From the NCBI GenBank assembly GCA_947568835.1, contig OX387604.1, positions 17,141,076 through 17,205,075 on the forward strand: DNA of 64,000 nucleotides, written 5' to 3'. Source of the stretch: Protonemura montana (lineage: Eukaryota; Arthropoda; Insecta; Plecoptera; Nemouridae). The notes beneath the pieces are model-generated. The model was given only the letters and a program-made list of their open reading frames with translations, did no database searches and was not told where the DNA came from. Both the position numbers and the translations under genes were made by a program. Positions 26,619 through 37,702 of this stretch are shown piece after piece (the stretch's first letter is position 1; each line of letters starts with the position of its first letter).

Positions 26619-27731
26619 CATATTCCAGCCTTCGCGGGGTAGATAAGGGATCTTCTCAAGGGAAGAAGAGGCCGAGGCGACTCGTATAAACAAGTTCTTA
26701 GCAACTCTAGAATAGAATGCTAATTTAACGGCCACGTGTACAGAATGGTCTGTCACTTTTCCTCGAATCCCATTGTAACTCGAAAGATGTACGGTTGTTG
26801 CAGGGTTTTTGTTTTTCTGGCGTTTCCACTAGAAAGCTGAAACCAGCAAGCGAATGATGGAAAGCAAGCAGTAAAACACAGCAGTGTTTCACTCAATTCG
26901 AACACCAGAAATCCGTATAGTCAGCTGTTCATCACGTTAATTCGCATCCATAAGATGTGTCAAGTTGAAATTGGATAGACAGATCGCGTTCACAGATAGT
27001 ACGGGATGGACCCGAGAGGCTGGAACACGCAATACATCCTACGGAAACTCAGCACTCACCACGCGCGCACACCCATGTGATCACCTAAACCAGGACAGAG
27101 TGTGAACACCATTGAATTGAAGCATCGTAAAGAGCGAGATAGGATAAGATAACAGCGCTCCACTCTATTCAGGATTTGCATGGAGATTCTTATCAGAGAA
27201 TTCAGCAGCTTCTGCAGCTTTTTCGTTGATTACGAGATCGAGGAAGCGAGAGCTATTGCAGCTGGATAGCTAGCGAATAGCACAGAAGATAAAGGAGCTA
27301 TTCAAAGCGAATGTACCTACTCTGGTTGATGCTGATGCTGATGTATCAGTAGAAAGCAATCTGCACCCTTCAACTTTCGCGCTCCTCCCTGGGAGGTCTA
27401 AAGGGGTTTCATCACATTAAAGACGTGTTTGGGGAAATTTCTAGATTATCCATGACGCTTTATATTTTTTTCATAAGTTTCTTTTGCATTTTCTCATGGT
27501 TTGATCTGTGGTTTAATATGCAAAGAAGGAAGTGTAACATTTTTTGAAAAGGGTACTAAAACAACGTTTGCATTCATCGTTACGTAAATGTTTATAATTT
27601 CATACTGCTAAGGAAACCATCACTGTAGAAAATTATACAAACTATTTCGACATTTTTTGTTGTGTTATTAAACATACTCGCAAAGAGAAAATCAGGGAAA
27701 ATGACAATTCAAATGGGTGGGTTGTGGTTGA

Positions 27732-27747
27732 GGGGGGGGGGGGGGGG
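27732..27747. repeat. G homopolymer
   Basis: Run of 16 G followed by AGGAG. Confidence 0.95.
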
Positions 27748-28204
27748 AGGAGAAAGATGCGCTGGACGATATTCCCAAATTAAAAATTATTATCTTTATC
27801 TTGGTCTCCCCATGGCTTCACAGTTACATATTTTCTTTAACCACTTTGGAGGTGCCATATCTGGGTTTGAGTAGACAGCCTCGTATAGATCGCCAAGGAG
27901 CCTTTGCTGTTTGACGTGAAGACTAGGGATAAGGAAACATTTCGTACCGTAGCGAAAGGAAAACTGCTCCCTGCTAACCATGGAGGTGCCGGTTCTCTTA
28001 GGTCGTCCGACTCGGCACTTAAGCTGTGGCCTCTCAAGTGGTAGCCATAGGGTGGTTTCCTGACAACTATGTGTGAAAAGTAAGAATTATCGAACTTTAC
28101 ATCGAATTTAACCGTAATCTAGTGAAAGAGGTCCAAAAATATTTAAGCGTATTCCGGGTAAAGGATTGTCACATTGCACGTGTCTCTTTTCCGCAGAATT
28201 GACT

Positions 28205-29507
28205 TAAGACTTTGTATTTTGTATTTTGTATTTGTATTTATTTTCCGTTGTTTTTTATACATGCCATAATATTTTTCACAATTTTTGGAAAACAGGCGCT
28301 GGAAATTGTCAGCGTGTACATAAAAACATAAAAAAAAACAAAAAAACATAAAAAACATAAAAGCATGTATAACTTAACACATTATGAGACACATTCATGG
28401 TCATTAATGCATAATTATATAGTATCTTTATACATCAGGTAGTCATACAAAATTTAAAATCACATTCTTTTAAGGTAATGTACTCGTCTTGTGTTAGGAA
28501 ATCTTTGACTGCATTTTTAAAAGTCTCCCTTGTTCTTTCCTTTTTTTAATATTTGCTGGTAGCTTATTGTATAGGATGTACATTGTACATTGTACAATTG
28601 CCTTTTTTCTACTTATTTCGAGGAGGCATTTTTTTAGTCTTATTTCTTCTTCTTTCCTTGTGTTTTTGTTATGGATTTCTTGGCTTTCTGCAAAAAGGGT
28701 TTTATTTCTCTTACATATAAAATTACTTTAAGAATACATATAAGGACGATATTGTCAGAATGTTTAGGTTTTCAATTGCAAGTTTTAAGTTTCATTCAAG
28801 AGCCTCTTTTCTTTAATTTTGCAATAATTCTCACTGCTCTTTTCTATTTTCGAAAGATCTGGCTGACTCCTGTTGCCATTCCCCAACATATCAACCCATA
28901 TTTTATTTATGCTTGGACAAAAGCATTGTAAACTAATTTTTGTGTATTTTGACTCACTTGGTTCGATAGTCTTTGGAGTAAGAAGCAAGCGGAGTTCAGT
29001 TTTTTGTTAAGCATATTTATGTGTATACTTTCCATTTTAACTTGTCGTCGACTTGTATTCCTAGAAAGCGACTGTCGTTTACTATTTTTGATTTTGATTT
29101 TGATTTTGAACTTGATGTTATGTCTACTTGTCTTTTTGTTTTCAATACTATTATTTTTCGCCTTTTAGGTTGCGTTTGTTTGGGATGAACCAGTCATTTA
29201 AGTCGTTTAGTGACTTGTTTGTGTCTGTGATCAGTGCATTGTCATCGTCAGCTGTTAGTATTATGCTTGTGTCGTCGGCGAATAAATTTGACTTCCAGGT
29301 TTCGTTTGAAATAAAAATCGGTAGGTAATTTATGTAAAGACTAAACAGTATTGCCGACAGAGGGGCTCCTGGCTGGAGGGACCCCTGTTTTAATGGGTTC
29401 ACTATCAGAAAGCACGTTTCCATTGGTTGCGTTCTCCCAGTCAGGTATGATTCCAGTGGAAGATTGATACGTTTGTGCGATATGACAATCACCACAAAAT
29501 AAGACAA
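28205..29507 (-). mobile_element. Truncated non-LTR retrotransposon (reverse transcriptase fragment)
   Basis: The minus-strand frame at 29507-29151 carries reverse transcriptase motifs: KQGSLQPGAPLSAILFSLYI, in the place of the usual GVPQGSxLGPLLF block, and the catalytic LFADDTSI (the FADD box). Further 3' in other frames, RFLGIQVDDKLKW (about 29025-29070) and NAFVQAxIKYG (about 28890-28925) match the thumb and post-RT region of Jockey/CR1-like elements, so at least one frameshift has occurred. The element ends in a simple repeat of AAATAC type at 28209-28245 (minus strand), as many LINEs do. The endonuclease and the N-terminal half of the RT are missing. It is a dead, 5'-truncated copy. Confidence 0.8.
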
Positions 29508-29540
29508 TTAGGGAAAAATCTTAAGAAAAACACGCACAGT

Positions 29541-29572
29541 CCTGAAAATGTCGGCGCCAACGCCAACGAAAC
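29541..29572 (+). other. Degenerate hammerhead-ribozyme-like core
   Basis: The order CCTGAAAA, then GTCGGCG-CCAA-CGCCAAC, then GAAAC matches the hammerhead layout CUGANGA, stem II hairpin, GAAA. One core G (position 8) reads A, and stem II has one mismatch. The same CGAAACGTCG string appears in the foldback at 20743-20880 on the minus strand. Hammerhead motifs are known in terminal repeats of Penelope-like retroelements and in retrozymes (family knowledge). Stem I and stem III are not resolved, so this may be a dead remnant or chance. Confidence 0.35.
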
Positions 29573-31457
29573 GTCGACTTTTTGGGTCCTTTTTCGGACC
29601 ACAAGTCAATTACAACAGAGCAAGTCCGACACTTACTACAACATTTACCCACGGCCCTGAACCACTGCAGCAAACCAATCTACAAAAGGTTTAAAACCAT
29701 GGAATCACAAAAGCAATTTGAGATGCGTTGTAAGATAAGCGTAGCAATATTTTGGGATGATAAAATGAGAAGCCGATCAATTATGTAGATCAGAGCAAAA
29801 GAGCCATAATTCACAAAATAAAGTCGTGAATAACGCGCGCATACGCTCATTAAAAATATGGAACTTGAAAACTTAAACTTCTAGTTTCTTGCATTTTGTA
29901 CCTGTTTGACTAAACAAAAATGGAACGATTTCAATGGAAAATAGCTTAAAGGTAATAAAACCATCAGTAGGGTCTTTGAGCTATTTGGCGTCAAATCGCT
30001 CGTTTTAAATACTAATCTATCGTGTGTGGGTTGCATAATATTTCAGAAGAGCGAAAGCGATATCTTCAAAAACCATCAACATTTTTAAGAAACTTTGCAC
30101 ATATTTTATTATTAACAATACATAAACATAATAACACTATATATATATAATAACACTTTATGTAAGATTTCATCCTAAAACTTTGCACGTGTTTAGGAAC
30201 GTTTAGGACAAGGTAGCACTCTACAGGTCCACGAGAAAAAAAAATCCGCCGTTCGTCCATGCATAAAAAATTAATGGTTTTTGCGCAAAATTGACACTTT
30301 GCAAGCTCATTACTATGCTCCATATTTTAATAACAAACTGAAACTTTCAGGGAAGGTGGTCCTTGAATTTTATTGCTAGGAATAGGTAGACTGACCGTTG
30401 TGCACGCATGCTCTGCGGGAGTGTCAGCATTTAGGCGCCACGCTGAAGGAATACAGGACTTCACATGCTGTTGGAACTCTGACCTGGAACACCAAGATGC
30501 CAATCATTTTCCGATTATTTTGCCTCTTGTTTGGCAAATTATATCAGTTAATTCTTCCTTGATAAGTATCGAGAAGGTTGTGAGGGGGGTGGTGGTGGTG
30601 GGGAGTGGGGTAGGGGGCTTTGCAATGTCCACCACTTATGACACTCCCATTTTATTTGTACTCAAAAACATTTATTGTCTTACGAAATGCGTTTTAGTTT
30701 TGCTAAAAACCTCTACGTGTTTTTTTTTTAACTTATTGCCCATATTGGATACGATTCCATGTTCTTCAGCTATTCAAATTTTACGTTAACTTAAAAATGT
30801 TACCGCCAGAATGATTTTTATTCCCCAACTATGAATACCTCTAAGTTTCTATTTGAGAGGAAAACAAAGTTTTATGCATTGCACATCCCATTCAGTGCTT
30901 TCTCGTACAGCCAATCTCGACACTTTTATTAAAATAATCATGGAAGCACTTCCGTTCCAAACTTCCAAATACAAAACTAAATCAGATACAAAATTCATCC
31001 AAATCCAAAATTTATCCAAGGGGTTATCAACCCCTTGGATAAATTGCCTTAATTGACCCCTTGGGTTAATTGGGCAATAAACAACCCCTTGGGTTCACGA
31101 AGGGATTTTGAGTTAGACCGTTGGGAAATCAAACTGTATTCATGGCTGTAAGAGAAAAAAACAGTTCTCATTTTTTACATATTTTTTCTTTGCATTCGTT
31201 TCAGATTTTTTTCTGAGAGATTCGATATATGTGAAGTATACGTAAAACACTGTACAGTGCTATTACATTTGCTGTCTATAAATAAAATCTGTTTCAAAAC
31301 TATTTATTTATTAGTCTCCTGTGACTGGAAAGCCAACGGCATACACACAAGCACTACGGGATTGTCTAGAGTAGTTTTCCCAAAGCGTGGTACGCGATTC
31401 GCGAACCCCTTGGCGTACGGGAAGAGTTTAGTGGGGGTACGCAGAATCAATTGGGAG
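29573..31457. other. Non-coding stretch
   Basis: No gene is supported. It contains a GGTGGTGGTGGGG-type G-rich patch (30580-30620) and the palindrome at 31009-31045. A few short plus-strand frames show no domain. Confidence 0.5.
31009..31045. repeat. Perfect palindrome with 17-bp arms
   Basis: AATTTATCCAAGGGGTT (31009-31025) and AACCCCTTGGATAAATT (31029-31045) are exact reverse complements separated by ATC. Two further copies of the core ACCCCTTGGGTT follow at about 31057-31069 and 31083-31095, giving a cluster of CCCCTTGG motifs. Confidence 0.9.
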
Positions 31458-31465
31458 ATGCAATG

Positions 31466-32789
31466 CAGTGGTGTAACTACCGGCTGGGCAGGCGGGGCGA
31501 CCGCCTCCGGGCCCAGAGGCTTTTCTCTGATGAAGAGGTCCACGAGCGAAGGCTATTGGGGCCCATCAGGGAAAAGCGCGGGTGCGTGCCGTATTCGCGT
31601 CAGCTGACAAGCTCGTGCCGTCGACACACGTCAAATTTATTTGTTGTTTGCCAAAATAATCTTTAAGTTAATAGTTAAGTTTTAAGCACACTGACTACCC
31701 CATAGAGGCTGTGAGACTATCGTACTCCTGGTAGAGGTTACATGGTTGCTACGTTGTATACTGCCGCTGATTGCGTAGGCTACACACTAACGCTACTGCC
31801 TTACTCTTTGTCGGCGCAAATAACCCAATTTGCGTTATTTCTGCGGGTATGGGTAACTTATTTTTCCCAATTGTGGGAAAAATGCTTTTATACTATACAG
31901 TAAGTAGTCACTGTTTACGGGCTATAGTGGCTGACGGCAGTCACCGCGGGGCCATCGCCGGGCCCAAAAAAGGCGTATTTTTCCGGCATGCAGAGATTGT
32001 TTGGCCGTGGCAAAAGAAACTTCTAATAACACGGGGAATTTGTCTGGCCTGCTTTACGAGAATATGCGGTAAGAATAGATTAGATTATTACTTATATAAT
32101 GCGGGGGTTCATTAAGAATTTATTCCATTTTCAAATATTCTCAATGAAATTTGGCGCAAGGTGTCTTGTTTAATTTCCTCCCATATAAAGAATAGTATGC
32201 GGTCCCTTCGATCTTATTCTATAATTCTTTCTCAACCTGTCGTCAAAATGTGAATGTCACTGCAAATTCAGTTTGATACAGCTATATTTTAGCTGTGTCA
32301 GAACACGTATGAGACCGAAATATTTGCGTTCTAGTTATTTCGAGACAGCCCAAATTTCCCGACACAAAAAAATAATGAATAATCCAACTGCTCGCAAAAA
32401 TGACTCGGACATCATTATTGCTCGTACGAAACATGTCCTTGTTGACAAGGGCCCGTGTCGTACTTCGGGGCTTTTTCCTACTTGTATTGAGTCCAAACGA
32501 AGCTTTTATGCTAGCTTCTATGAAACTAAATCCAAAACGGGACTTGGCTGCTCGCCTATGACTTGATGTCGCTTATTGCCAATCGTGTTGGCTATTTGCT
32601 GACAGAAAAAAAATACAAGCAGTTGTTTATATAAAGGGAAGCTATCCCCGGGCAAATGGAATTCGCGACTGGAAACATATATACGTCATTTTTCTGTGAG
32701 GGGGGGGGGGGGGGGGGGGGGGGGGCGGGGGAATGGGGCCCAACGAAAAATCTTGCCCCCGGGCCCAGGAATACCTAGTTACGCCACTG
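31466..32789. mobile_element. Non-autonomous hAT-type DNA transposon, 1324 bp
   Basis: The left end is CAGTGGTGTAACTAC. The right end, read inward, is CAGTGGCGTAACTAG, so 13 of 15 terminal positions agree. A perfect 8-bp target duplication ATGCAATG flanks it at 31458-31465 and 32790-32797. CAGTGGCGTAACTA-type ends and an 8-bp duplication place it in the hAT superfamily (family knowledge). Both subterminal regions carry CGGGCCC blocks. A 26-base G homopolymer lies near the right end (32700-32725). Interior frames (for example 31771-32115 and 32273-32566 on plus) do not resemble a transposase, so the copy depends on an autonomous partner. The intact duplication suggests recent insertion. Confidence 0.88.
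32700..32725. repeat. G homopolymer inside the hAT-type element
   Basis: Run of 26 G, then CGGGGG. It is the longest homopolymer in the window. Confidence 0.95.
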
Positions 32790-33023
32790 ATGCAATGAAC
32801 ATGTAATAAGATATGTAACAAAGGTAAACTATTGTTTTTTCTGTCCTAGATCCGCTTTATGGTCATGCATACTTGTTTCACGTATAAGTTGGAAAGGTTT
32901 TACGCTGTGTTGATTTGATATGGAATGACTAAAATGCGATTTTTTTTAAGAGGGTACTCGGTAGTACGAACATTTTAGAAGGGGTACACAGAAGTTGAAA
33001 GTTAAGGAAACACTGGTATGAAG

Positions 33024-33273
33024 CATGATTTCCAAACTTTTCTCCCCTTTGGACCCCTTGCCCGGTCTTGTTATTTTCCGTAGACCTGCTGCTAAGCTCA
33101 AGTTCTTCATTAGTGTCTAATCCAATCAAATCTTCTTGTACAATGGATTGCACTATATCCAGTTCTAAATGGACTCCGATCCTTGGACCCCCATTTACAT
33201 CTTGCGGACCCCCTATTTTTCTTCCGCACAGGGACCCCCTGCCAGTCCGTAGGTACGGACCACTTTGGGAAGT
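33024..33273. mobile_element. Possible decayed hAT-type MITE
   Basis: The left side CATGATTTCCAAACTT and the right side read inward, CATAACTTCCCAAAGTGG, resemble the TTCCCAAA-type ends of Charlie-like hAT elements. Several GGACCCCC blocks lie between (33051-33240), as often seen just inside such ends. No convincing target duplication was found, so the boundaries are approximate. Confidence 0.4.
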
Positions 33274-33921
33274 TATGGTCCAGAGCAAAGGCGTGGGCCA
33301 GACTGAATGCAGGAAAAACTGAAAAATTAGGAAAATTCAAACGTCAAGTTTTTTCCAGCAGTATTGTTAGTTTTGTCCCTACCGTATCGTTAAGGGTAGG
33401 TGTCCCCAGTGAAAAAGATGGGCTATGGAGATTTTGCAGAATATTTGTAAATTAGCCGCCAGAACGATTTTTCGCTTTCAAAAATGCATCATTCGCTCAG
33501 TTTTGATTTGCTAGACAAACAGAAATGTGCATAAGACTCGCTAGAATACACAATTTTAGACCGTTTTTTGGAAAACTTGTCGCATGAATTTTATGCTCCG
33601 TGCTTCAAGGCAACGTTCAAAGGCATCGACAAAATGAAGTGGTGAGTTACTTTTTCAGCCACTACTTGCTTCGTTTGTTAGTTATATCGGCACCTAGCGG
33701 AAAATTTATAAACCTAGTTAAAAGACGAAATTACATTTACCCCGTCAGGGGATAGTATTTTAGCCGGCTTTTTCAAACATCGCTGGCTTAGCATAACTCG
33801 ACAGATAAACATCCTCAACCAAATTGGAGATACGACTTGTCATACGTATTAATAGAAATATAACCTCACACACTTCTTGCAAATTGTCATAGAAATACAA
33901 GCGTATTATAAGCTAATTCAA

Positions 33922-33956
33922 TTAATAATAATAATAATAATGATAATGATGATGAT

Positions 33957-33987
<31 letters not shown>
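33922..33987. repeat. AAT/GAT/GAC compound microsatellite
   Basis: AAT units pass into GAT units and then into GACGAT units, a compound trinucleotide repeat. Confidence 0.95.
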
Positions 33988-33988
<1 letters not shown>

Positions 33989-34510
33989 ATGGGATGAGGA
34001 ATCATTTTTGTGAATTATTCAAATTTATTAGGTAGATGTTGACAGTGACACATTAAAGCATTCAGGAGCCACAATAATTTATTTTTAACTAGCAATATCA
34101 ATTATCTGTGTTTTGATATAAGTATATAAGTTGGTATTTTTGTCCATAGAAAACTAAATACACATCATTCATTTAATGAACTGTCATGATGTTAGCGTGA
34201 CCAAGATGAAGAAGTCGTAACCAAAGACCGTCGTAACCAACAAGGAAGATGACTGGCAGAGAGTATCAGGCATCAATTCATCTTCGGTGGTGAGGTTCTA
34301 CCAAAACGTAGGATTATATATCTGGACACAGATTAAAGATTGTTTCACTGGAAAGAAATGCAAATATTAATATTTTCATTTTTATATCATAAAATACATG
34401 CAATATCCTGTGATAGTAATTCACTCACATGAAGACAATATCGGAGAGAAGATGCCGAAACGAGGGGAATGCTGTCAGAAGGCAGGGTGGTCACCCAATT
34501 CTGAGCGGTG

Positions 34511-37500
34511 TCACAGAATAGTTTCCCAAGAAGATATCTGAGAAAGAAAATTAAAGCCTCCATTCCTCCATCATAAAATTTCAAAGCTGGCATAAATAAT
34601 ATAGCATGTAGTGTTTTTTACACCTGGAATCATATATTTTATTATATTTTATAATTTTTTATTATATATTTTATTAATCATAAACATTATTTTATAATAT
34701 TATTTTACTGTCGTTGAGGATCGTGAGTAAAGCATGATTAAGTGAGATGCAAGTAATTTTTTCTTGAAGCCATAGGTAGCTTATAAAATTTATATTAACT
34801 CTCCGTGTACAAAATGTCCATTGTTCGGAGGAAGTGTAAGCTGCATCATCATTAGTTATTAACTCGGTGAAAGCGTAAATACTGATTTTTTCACATTAAT
34901 TGGCACAAAATGCATGGACACAGATTTCAGAAGAGTTCCATGACACAGAAACTAGGAGGAAAGAGATTTAATAAAATGTTATACGACTTACCCATTTCTC
35001 AGACCAATGAGTCAAATTATTGACATTCCACACTACTAGCAGCACACAGGCAGAAGCCAAGATTGCAGTAGGTATAATGGAGTTATGCACTGGAGGGTTC
35101 TTCTCTACAAACTCCACAGGCTCCTTGGGAATGACATGATCTGTATCCATCTTGAAAGCAAAATACAATTAATTTTCATTTGATAGATTACTAACTAGTA
35201 CATGATTCTTAACTGGCAATTAGTAATGAATCTTGAACATACCACAGCCAGACGCTCGTTGAAATATTTAATTTCCATATAAAGTAATTCTGATTTGTAA
35301 CAGGCAAGCCCAGCTACAGTCCGCAAGCTTTTGATTGAATACCATCTATTGGACTTCTGGGAGTCAATTGGCATCTCATTAAATTTGAACCGAATAAGTG
35401 CCATTGTTGCGTGCATGATGCTCATTTTAGTAGCAAACTCAGCCAATATTTTCACTGCTGAAATGTACCTAAAAATTAATGCAGAACATATATAATATTG
35501 TTGAGATATTGAGCAAGGTCGGATTGAGCTAACGGGCAATCAGGCATAAGTCCAGTGGGCCATCGGAAGGCCCACCAGAATTCAAGTCTGTTTGCTTGAT
35601 TTTGTGTTCAGTGCGCTTGACACAGAAGCCATCTAAAGCAACACTGGGCCTTGGATCATTCAAAGCATCACTTCATGCTGGACCTTTGGTCTTGCATGCT
35701 GGGTCTTGAGCAGTCTAATGCAGCCCAGCTTACTGAAACCTAGCATGTACTGGGCCCTGGGTTGTCATCCCCATACGATTTTGCTGAGCTCTGGGCTAGC
35801 GGACAAAGCCCTACATGCTGGGTTTTGGGCCGTTGGCGTCAAGCCATTTGGCTGCCGCGACGAGGCAGGCATTGATTTTGTAGACTCATGCTACTTAGCG
35901 AGGGCTATAAACATTTAATTGCAAGGTTGTCAAAACAAAACCTGCATAGTGGTTCATGCGTAACAATCAAAGGTAAGAAAAATATTCTCAACATTAATTT
36001 CAGGACTTGAGCAAGGTTTTGGGGTTCACAGAGTTTAACATTTTTGCTCAATTAAGCAGAAAATACGTATAGAATGGAAAATGATCTTCGTGAAAATTTG
36101 AAAAGATGTATCGTACCTACAATCTTCATTTTCATTTTCTTTCTCAATCTGAGAATTATTTAAAATTCCAATCATAGAAGTATCTTTGGGGTTTCCTCCG
36201 TTCATCAGTTTAGGCGAAATCGGTGCTTCCATAAATTCATTATACCTAAAAAATAACATGTAAGATATAGTTTGAGACAATGTCTATCATATATTTGGAT
36301 AAGAATATTTGCAAAACATGAAAACAATTTTTACCTGCTCTTTTCTACAGGACTCAAATTAAAATTATCGTCGTATTCGGTGGAGTGTTGCAAATGCTGA
36401 AATGCATTCACCTCTGATTTGTTATCAGAACGAAGAATGCTAACAATCTAGAAAGATTCTTTCTGTTATTAATATTATTTTCTATTTAGTTCTTAAAAGA
36501 CATGTGTAAATCAATATTTTTTTAATCGCAAGCTCGATTTTTACCTCGTTAAATCCTTTCCTTGTAGCTACCAGCAATGCAGTTGCCCCACTCCGATCAA
36601 CCTCTTTTTTGTTTGCTCCTGCTGCGAGTAAAGTCTTTACGATTTCTGTTTTTCCTTTAGAAACTGCCCAAAAAAGTGCCTGTGAATTAAAATATTGTGC
36701 CAAGTCCTTCAAAACTCCACGTAAAGGTTAATAAAAGGACAAATGTGTATCATGCTCACCGTCCATCCTTGACTGTCGTGAGCATTCAAGTCAACATTAC
36801 AGGCCACGAGATGCTGGACAATCTTAATGTGTCCTTGTTTGCAAGCAAACATCAACGGAGACAGCCTGTGTCGTTCGATAGCGTTTATATTTGCGCTGAA
36901 ATTTATCAAGTGGCTTACGCATTTTAATAAATTTTCTTCATTGTCAATATTTGATGCAGAAGCTGCCATAAGGGGGCTGAAGAGTTCTGATGAAAAGATA
37001 TACATCATTATAATTTTTAGACTTATGTCTCACTTGTTTTCTCAAAAGATAAACATTATTTTTTGCTACCAATTTTGGCTTAGCAGTAAGTGAGAGAGGA
37101 GAGCAAGGAGCTATTTTTTGCAGTTTCGTATTTTATTCACATCAAATGAGGCCAGAGATTGAAAATAAATTTATGAAGCCACCATTACAGTACAATATAC
37201 AGAAGTGTTCAAAATGTATATTCCCAAAGTTAAATCAAAAGTTAAAGATTAAAAAACTATATAATTTTTTTAGATTTGTCTTAATTCAATACCGGAGACA
37301 CCGGAGACTTAAGTTTGATTGCTATTCTCTTTTAACTTAGTCCAGGCAAAGTTCAAATCACCTTTGTGAAAATTTGGGTCAGCACCTTCTTGGAGAAGGT
37401 GTAAGACAATCTCATGGTGCCCAAGACTGCTGGCATGCATCAAAGCGTTCCACTCCCCGTTGCGAAATGGTTGGTCCACAGACACGCCTGCAGCACAGAT

Positions 37501-37702
37501 CGTGGAGTTATTGCTCAACTAGAAGCACTTAATTACATTTAAATTATCTAGTCTACAGAATTTATTACTAATTATTTATTTGTATGGACATTATTTTAAG
37601 CATTAGGTCCATTAGCAACATACCTTTGGAAAGAGCACATTTCACTCCTTCAATATTGCCTCGCATAGTTTCCACCCTCAAACGCATAATCTCTTGGTCC
37701 AT
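34511..37702 (-). CDS. asz1: ASZ1/GASZ, ankyrin-repeat germline piRNA-pathway protein, nine exons
   Basis: Exons on the minus strand: 37702-37624, 37487-37362, 36986-36760, 36679-36545, 36447-36335, 36245-36117, 35468-35243, 35150-34992 and 34537-34511. All splice with GT-AG and join in frame to give 406 residues. GASZ anchors piRNA-processing proteins on the outer mitochondrial membrane in germ cells (family knowledge). Residues 10-190 hold ankyrin repeats (NALMHASSLGHHEIVLHLL, SPLMFACKQGHIKIVQHL, ALFWAVSKGKTEIVKTLL) in the GASZ order, with LLKCVSHLI between them. A conserved helix with NEMPIDSQK follows, then a transmembrane segment IIPTAILASACVLLVVW near the C-terminus and a short tail ending SSWETIL. 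The start ATG has an in-frame TGA upstream at the 16-codon scale, which supports it. I could not find the SAM domain expected between the ankyrin block and the helix; vertebrate GASZ is about 70 residues longer. The gene lies downstream of BAP1 on the same strand. Confidence 0.9.
35560..35850. repeat. Degenerate repeat in the sixth intron of ASZ1
   Basis: Imperfect copies of CATGCTGGGTCTTGGGC and related CTGGGCCTTG blocks recur through this stretch. At its right-hand gene side, GTGGGCC (35559-35565) and GGCCCAC (35573-35579) form a small hairpin. No SAM-like coding exon is visible on the minus strand here. Confidence 0.55.

Larger units (their letters stand above)
14747..28204. other. Gene-poor stretch upstream of FEZF
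   Basis: No gene is supported over about 13.5 kb. Contents include a dispersed repeat copy (16019-16420) and a fragment of the same family (19446-19500), a foldback (20743-20880), a CpG-rich island-like patch (22385-22480), a C homopolymer (24215-24236), a degenerate tandem repeat (24430-24510), a GC-rich low-complexity patch with GGCGGC/GTCGGC units (25345-25500), a tRNA-derived repeat (26545-26618) and a G homopolymer (27732-27747). It lies on the upstream side of FEZF, where enhancers would be expected, but no individual element can be shown from one sequence. Confidence 0.5.

Noticed and set aside
34387-34593. Minus-strand frame reading YLLGKLFCDTAQNW as the last ASZ1 exon
   Set aside because: The previous exon ends in phase 0, so this exon is read in a different frame (ISSWETIL and stop). 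The longer frame cannot be joined.
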